From Paludibacteraceae bacterium (lineage in GTDB: Bacteria > Bacteroidota > Bacteroidia > Bacteroidales > Paludibacteraceae): a stretch of 64,000 nt of DNA. Positions 60,753 to 64,000 of this stretch are shown here, in pieces; position 1 is the stretch's first letter; the number at the start of each line of letters is the position of its first letter. The DNA is taken from the NCBI GenBank assembly GCA_024405855.1, contig JAKSNZ010000003.1, positions 24,202 through 88,201 on the forward strand. The letters run 5' to 3'. A model generated the notes under the pieces. It did no database searches, was not told the DNA's origin, and saw only the letters and a program-made list of their open reading frames with translations. The translations under genes and the position numbers were made by a program.

Positions 60753-62038
60753 AACACTTTGCCATAAAAATCAAATTCTTCACATCCAATAATTTTAACA
60801 TCGTAAAAGCACCCTGTTCTCAACATTTTATCTGAAACAGGTATCAGCACCTCCAAATCCACCTCAGGTGAGTCAAACTCAGTTCTGGCAATGTAATAAT
60901 CACCTTCAATTCTATCTACTATGACCTTGACAATGGTGCCTATCTTTGCTGAGTTCACCTCTAACTGAACCTCCTGTTGAATTTGCATAAGAGTGTCCAA
61001 ACGATGTTGTTTTTCAGCATCGGAGATGGAATCAACATAATTCTCAGCGGCATACGTACCGTCCTCCTCACTATATTTGAATGCTCCCATACGGTCAAAT
61101 TTCATTTCTCGCACAAAATCACACAACTCCTTGAAATCCTCCTCTGTCTCACCCGGATGTCCAACCATAAAAGTGGTACGCAAGCATATACCTGGCACTT
61201 TTTTTCTTATTTCTCTAATAAGTCTGTATGTGTCAGCCTTGTCAATGCCACGCCTCATTTTCTGTAGCATATTATCTGAAATATGCTGTAAGGCAATATC
61301 CAAGTATTTGCAAACATTCTTATTATCTCTTATGGCATCAAGCAGGTCATACGGGAACTGCGTTGGATAGGCATAATGAAGCCTAAGCCATTTGACACCC
61401 TTTATTTTTGCCAGGCGGTTTACAAGTTCCGCTATTTTAGGCTCTCCATAAAGGTCTCTGCCGTAATATGTCAGGTCCTGCGCTATTACCTGAAACTCCT
61501 TAACCTTCTGACTTACAAGATATTTTACCTCTTCTTCAATTTCCTCAATAGGACGGCTCTTGTATTTTCCTGTAATTAGCGGAATGGCACAATATGAGCA
61601 AGCCCTGTTACACCCCTCTGCAATTTTCAGATACGCATAGTATGAAGGAGTTGTAAGGCATCTTTCATTTCTTATTGAACGCCGATACAACCCTCCCAAA
61701 TCCCTTACAATTTTTGCAAATTCAAATTTTCCGTAGAACTTGTCAACTTCAGTAATCTCCTTTCTCAACTGTCTTTTGTATCGTTGAGGCAGGCAACCCA
61801 TAACAAGAATGCGTTTAACCCAACCTTTTTTCTTACGCTCCGTAACCTCCAAGATAGTGTTTATACTCTGCTCCTTTGCATCGCCAATGAATCCGCAAGT
61901 ATTGATAATGACCACCTCGCCTGTAATTTTGGCTCTGTCATGATAGACAGTATGCCCTGCCTCTACAAGCTGACGAATAAGTTTCTCGCTGTCAACAAGA
62001 TTCTTTGAGCAACCTAATGTTATGAAATCTATGACCAT
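60749..62038 (-). CDS. rimO: Ribosomal protein S12 methylthiotransferase RimO
   Basis: 429 aa. UPF0004 N-terminal domain with Cys10, Cys48 and Cys82 for the auxiliary cluster, radical-SAM motif CNRACSYC (Cys143, 147, 150), C-terminal TRAM domain (IGTIVKVIVDRIEGDYYIARTEFDSPEVD). Adds a methylthio group to Asp in ribosomal protein S12. Overlaps ftsY by 10 bp. Confidence 0.95.
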   Translation of the reverse strand: MVIDFITLGCSKNLVDSEKLIRQLVEAGHTVYHDRAKITGEVVIINTCGFIGDAKEQSINTILEVTERKKKGWVKRILVMGCLPQRYKRQLRKEITEVDKFYGKFEFAKIVRDLGGLYRRSIRNERCLTTPSYYAYLKIAEGCNRACSYCAIPLITGKYKSRPIEEIEEEVKYLVSQKVKEFQVIAQDLTYYGRDLYGEPKIAELVNRLAKIKGVKWLRLHYAYPTQFPYDLLDAIRDNKNVCKYLDIALQHISDNMLQKMRRGIDKADTYRLIREIRKKVPGICLRTTFMVGHPGETEEDFKELCDFVREMKFDRMGAFKYSEEDGTYAAENYVDSISDAEKQHRLDTLMQIQQEVQLEVNSAKIGTIVKVIVDRIEGDYYIARTEFDSPEVDLEVLIPVSDKMLRTGCFYDVKIIGCEEFDFYGKVL

Positions 62039-63015
62039 AATGTTCTTACAAACGCCTCTCTATCAAACAGTTGCAAATCATCTATCTTCTCTCCAAGTCC
62101 TATGTACTTGACCGGTATCTTGAATTGGTCTGAAATTCCTATAACCACGCCACCTTTTGCCGTACCGTCAAGTTTGGTGATGGCAAGGGCGTTAATCTGT
62201 GTGGCAGCCTGAAATTGTTTTGCCTGTTCAAAGGCGTTCTGCCCTGTTGAACCATCAAGCACAAGAAGGATTTCATTTGGAGCATCGGGGCAAACCTTTT
62301 TCATAACATTCTTAATCTTGGTAAGTTCATTCATCAGATTGATTTTGTTATGAAGCCTGCCTGCCGTATCAATAATTACCACATCAGCCTTTTGTGCCTT
62401 TGCACTTTGCAGCGTATCAAAAGCCACCGATGCAGGGTCAGAACCCATTTTCTGCTTAATTACAGGACACCCTACACGGTTTCCCCACTCATCAAGTTGC
62501 TCAATGGCGGCGGCACGGAAAGTATCGGCGGCACCAAGAACCACCTTTTTACCGCTCTTCTTGAACTGATATGCAAGTTTGCCTATTGTAGTGGTTTTAC
62601 CAACACCATTAACTCCCACAACCATAATGACATACGGATTTTCAGATGTGTCAATGTCAATATTGGCATAGTCAGGAGTGTCATTTTCCTTAAGCAAAGC
62701 CACTATCTCATCACACAGTATGGAGTTCAGTTCCGCTGTATTTACATACTTGTCTTTTGCCACCCTTGCCTCTATGCGTTCTATAATACGCAATGTGGTT
62801 TCAACGCCCACATCAGATGTTACAAGAGCCTCCTCAAGGTTGTCAAGAACTTCATCATCTACCTTGCTCTTGCCTACAACAGCCCTTGAAATCTTTGTAA
62901 AAACACTCTCTTTTGTCTTTGCAACACCACTCTCAAGTGTCTGTTGCTCCTGTTTCTTCTCTTCCTGCTTTTGTTCTGCAGTGCTCTCTTTCTTAAAAAA
63001 ACTGAAAAATCCCAT
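62029..63015 (-). CDS. ftsY: Signal recognition particle receptor FtsY
   Basis: 328 aa. A short acidic/Gln-rich N-terminus (STAEQKQEEKKQEQQ), the NG domain with GVNGVGKTTTIGKLAY (G1), DTFRAAAIEQL, DTAGRLHN, TKLDGTAKGG and VKYIGLGEKIDDLQLFD. SRP receptor for co-translational membrane targeting. A terminator and short-unit array lie upstream. Confidence 0.97.
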   Translation of the reverse strand: MGFFSFFKKESTAEQKQEEKKQEQQTLESGVAKTKESVFTKISRAVVGKSKVDDEVLDNLEEALVTSDVGVETTLRIIERIEARVAKDKYVNTAELNSILCDEIVALLKENDTPDYANIDIDTSENPYVIMVVGVNGVGKTTTIGKLAYQFKKSGKKVVLGAADTFRAAAIEQLDEWGNRVGCPVIKQKMGSDPASVAFDTLQSAKAQKADVVIIDTAGRLHNKINLMNELTKIKNVMKKVCPDAPNEILLVLDGSTGQNAFEQAKQFQAATQINALAITKLDGTAKGGVVIGISDQFKIPVKYIGLGEKIDDLQLFDREAFVRTLWS

Positions 63016-63021
63016 AGTCTA

Positions 63022-63069
63022 TTGGTGATGCGGCGATTCGGTGATGCGGTTATACGGTTATACGATTAA
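63022..63069. repeat. GGTGATGC short-unit array 5
   Basis: TTGGTGATGCGGCGATTCGG, then TGATGCGGTTATACGGTTA: a diverged member of the GGTGAATC family directly before ftsY on its upstream side. Confidence 0.7.
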
Positions 63070-63113
63070 TTTTAACGTTGCGAATTTACTATTTTTTTTA
63101 ACACTAAACAAAT

Positions 63114-63150
63114 AAAAAACAACCACCCCCAATTGGGATAGTTGCTTTTT
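63114..63150. terminator. Terminator after the ribosomal protein operon
   Basis: On the minus strand CAACTATCCC pairs with GGGGTGGTTG (two G-T pairs) around AATTG, followed by six T residues (63114-63119); a T-run on the other side makes it bidirectional. Confidence 0.8.
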
Positions 63151-63177
63151 TACCATTCTTATAAAAAACCTGGAATA

Positions 63178-63330
63178 TTACTTTGCAAGGAAATCCTTAA
63201 CCTTCTCGTTAAGTACCATCTCCTCTTCAAATATATAGGCACCTGTCTTAGGTGACTTTACCATCTTAATAACCTTGGCGTAAGCACGTCCTTCGCCCTT
63301 TTGCAATGTTGCAACTGTTTTCTTTGCCAT
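63178..63330 (-). CDS. DUF4295 small basic protein (50 aa)
   Basis: MAKKTVATLQKGEGRAYAKV, VKSPKTGAYIFEEEMVLNEK, ending KDFLAK. Matches the DUF4295 family found only beside rpmG and rpmB in Bacteroidota; thought to be ribosome-associated. Same strand, 8 bp downstream of rpmG. Confidence 0.85.
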   Translation of the reverse strand: MAKKTVATLQKGEGRAYAKVIKMVKSPKTGAYIFEEEMVLNEKVKDFLAK

Positions 63331-63338
63331 ATCTTAGA

Positions 63339-63527
63339 TTATTTAATTTCCTTATGAAGTGTCATTCTCTTGAGGTTAGGGTTGTATTTCATCAACTCCA
63401 AACGCTCTGTTGTATTCTTACGGTTCTTAGTTGTAATATAACGTGATGTTCCTGGAACTCCAGTCTCCTTTTGTTCTGTACACTCAAGAATAACTTGAAC
63501 CCTATTGCCTTTTGCTTTCTTTGCCAT
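63339..63527 (-). CDS. rpmG: 50S ribosomal protein L33
   Basis: Start at ATG 63527 ([18 protein letters not shown]); the extended frame is not used. 62 aa, with [24 protein letters not shown] and [10 protein letters not shown], the usual L33 end. Cys-poor form (no zinc-binding CxxC pairs). Confidence 0.96.
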   Translation of the reverse strand: MAKKAKGNRVQVILECTEQKETGVPGTSRYITTKNRKNTTERLELMKYNPNLKRMTLHKEIK

Positions 63528-63546
63528 TGCTTGGTCCTCCTGAAAT

Positions 63547-63780
63547 TTATAGGTAACCCTTTTCAGCAGCACGCTTTATGGCTGCGTCAAGACCCATTTT
63601 GTTAATAATACGTAGTCCGTTTGCGGATACATTCAAACTAATCCACTGATCCTGCTCAACCCAATAGAACTTTCTTGTAAACAAGTTAATATCAAACTTG
63701 CGTTTTGTTCTACGCTTAGAGTGAGATACGTTATTGCCTATAACGGCTTTCTTTCCGGTGATTTGACAAATTTTTGACAT
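63547..63780 (-). CDS. rpmB: 50S ribosomal protein L28
   Basis: 77 aa: [29 protein letters not shown] and the C-terminus [23 protein letters not shown]. First gene of the L28-L33-DUF4295 operon with a consensus promoter. Confidence 0.97.
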   Translation of the reverse strand: MSKICQITGKKAVIGNNVSHSKRRTKRKFDINLFTRKFYWVEQDQWISLNVSANGLRIINKMGLDAAIKRAAEKGYL

Positions 63781-63820
63781 CGCTGTATCTGTTTTTGTTT
63801 ATTTCATTTTTAAGCGACTG

Positions 63821-63851
63821 CAAAGATAGTGCAAATTTCAATACCAACAAA
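63821..63851 (-). promoter_or_regulatory. rpmB operon promoter
   Basis: Minus strand TTTG (63848-63851), 19 nt, TATCTTTG (63821-63828), leader about 40 nt. Confidence 0.75.
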
Positions 63852-63930
63852 GAAAAAATTGATTTTTTTAAAAAAAACAGTAAACAAGGTTCAAAAAACT
63901 TGTTTTTGGAAACTTGGTTAATGTTTTTTA

Positions 63931-64000
63931 AACAATGAAAATAAGATATTTTCATTGTTGGTTTCAATGCAGCCTATCTTCATGAGGAGCGAAGCGACGA
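63931..64000. repeat. Perfect AT-rich hairpin and partial GGAGCGAAGCGACGA repeat
   Basis: AACAATGAAAAT (63931-63942) and ATTTTCATTGTT (63948-63959) form a 12-bp perfect stem with loop AAGAT. GAGGAGCGAAGCGACGA at 63984-64000 is cut by the window edge and matches GGAGCGTAGCGAC at 5293 except one base. Confidence 0.6.

Overview
The window looks like a chromosomal segment of an anaerobic member of the Bacteroidales (phylum Bacteroidota); I cannot name a genus. The support is direct: many intergenic gaps carry the Bacteroidota promoter pair (TTG/TTTG about 19-20 nt before TAnnTTTG); start codons generally lack a purine-rich Shine-Dalgarno; and the gene set is typical of the order (Rnf complex with an RseC-like protein, complete Bat/MoxR operon, PaaK next to an ACT protein, ApgM-type proposed homoserine kinase beside thrC, DUF4295 with L33 and L28, DapL route to lysine).

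Layout. 1-5089 (+): truncated acyl-CoA synthetase, ECF sigma factor with a 58-aa companion ORF, rpe, comEC-like, DHH/NrnA phosphoesterase. 5090-5479: a gene-free 390 bp filled with inverted-repeat elements. 5480-8056 (+): proposed homoserine kinase and thrC. 8034-11056 (-): citramalate-synthase-like gene and leuA. 11139-20422 (+): M23 lipoprotein, rseC-rnfBCDGEA, PIN-PhoH ATPase, DUF4105 membrane protein. 20479-24351: tRNA-Thr(CGT) (+) and, on the minus strand, a small winged-helix protein and a DUF349-rluB-queC-queF operon. 24517-29060 (+): paaK, Na+/solute symporter, aminotransferase, ACT protein. 29197-37576 (+): thrA, FKBP lipoprotein, DUF4827-like lipoprotein, glmM, asnA, tRNA-Arg(CCG), HPr-kinase-like/S26B-like pair, ROK kinase. 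37646-43783 (-): two secreted proteins, carB, tRNA-Gln(CTG), gapA. 43891-50247: small lipoprotein, rarA, an accessory island (45297-47725), divergent fabD and dapL, a small HTH protein. 50344-63780 (-): PAP2, batE-D-C-B-A, BatD-like, DUF58, moxR, membrane HU/LysM-like fusion, HU, rimO, ftsY, DUF4295, rpmG, rpmB.

Metabolically, thrA, the ApgM-like kinase and thrC together would run aspartate to threonine, leuA and the cimA-like gene feed branched-chain synthesis, and the Rnf complex couples ferredoxin oxidation to NAD reduction and ion pumping. The Bat/MoxR genes form an envelope-associated AAA+/vWA system.

The most interesting places are the accessory island between rarA and fabD, which holds an Abi_2/HEPN toxin-like gene directly behind its own promoter and a structured leader RNA that resembles an abiF-type RNA module; a family of short arrayed repeats (7-9 nt units) in gene gaps, one of which is inserted in frame inside the FKBP gene and another of which supplies the C-terminal tail of QueC; a 168-bp element with 18-bp perfect terminal inverted repeats; and a single-pass membrane protein joining an HU-like DNA-binding domain to a LysM-like domain outside. 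All family assignments are from reading motifs; no searches were run.
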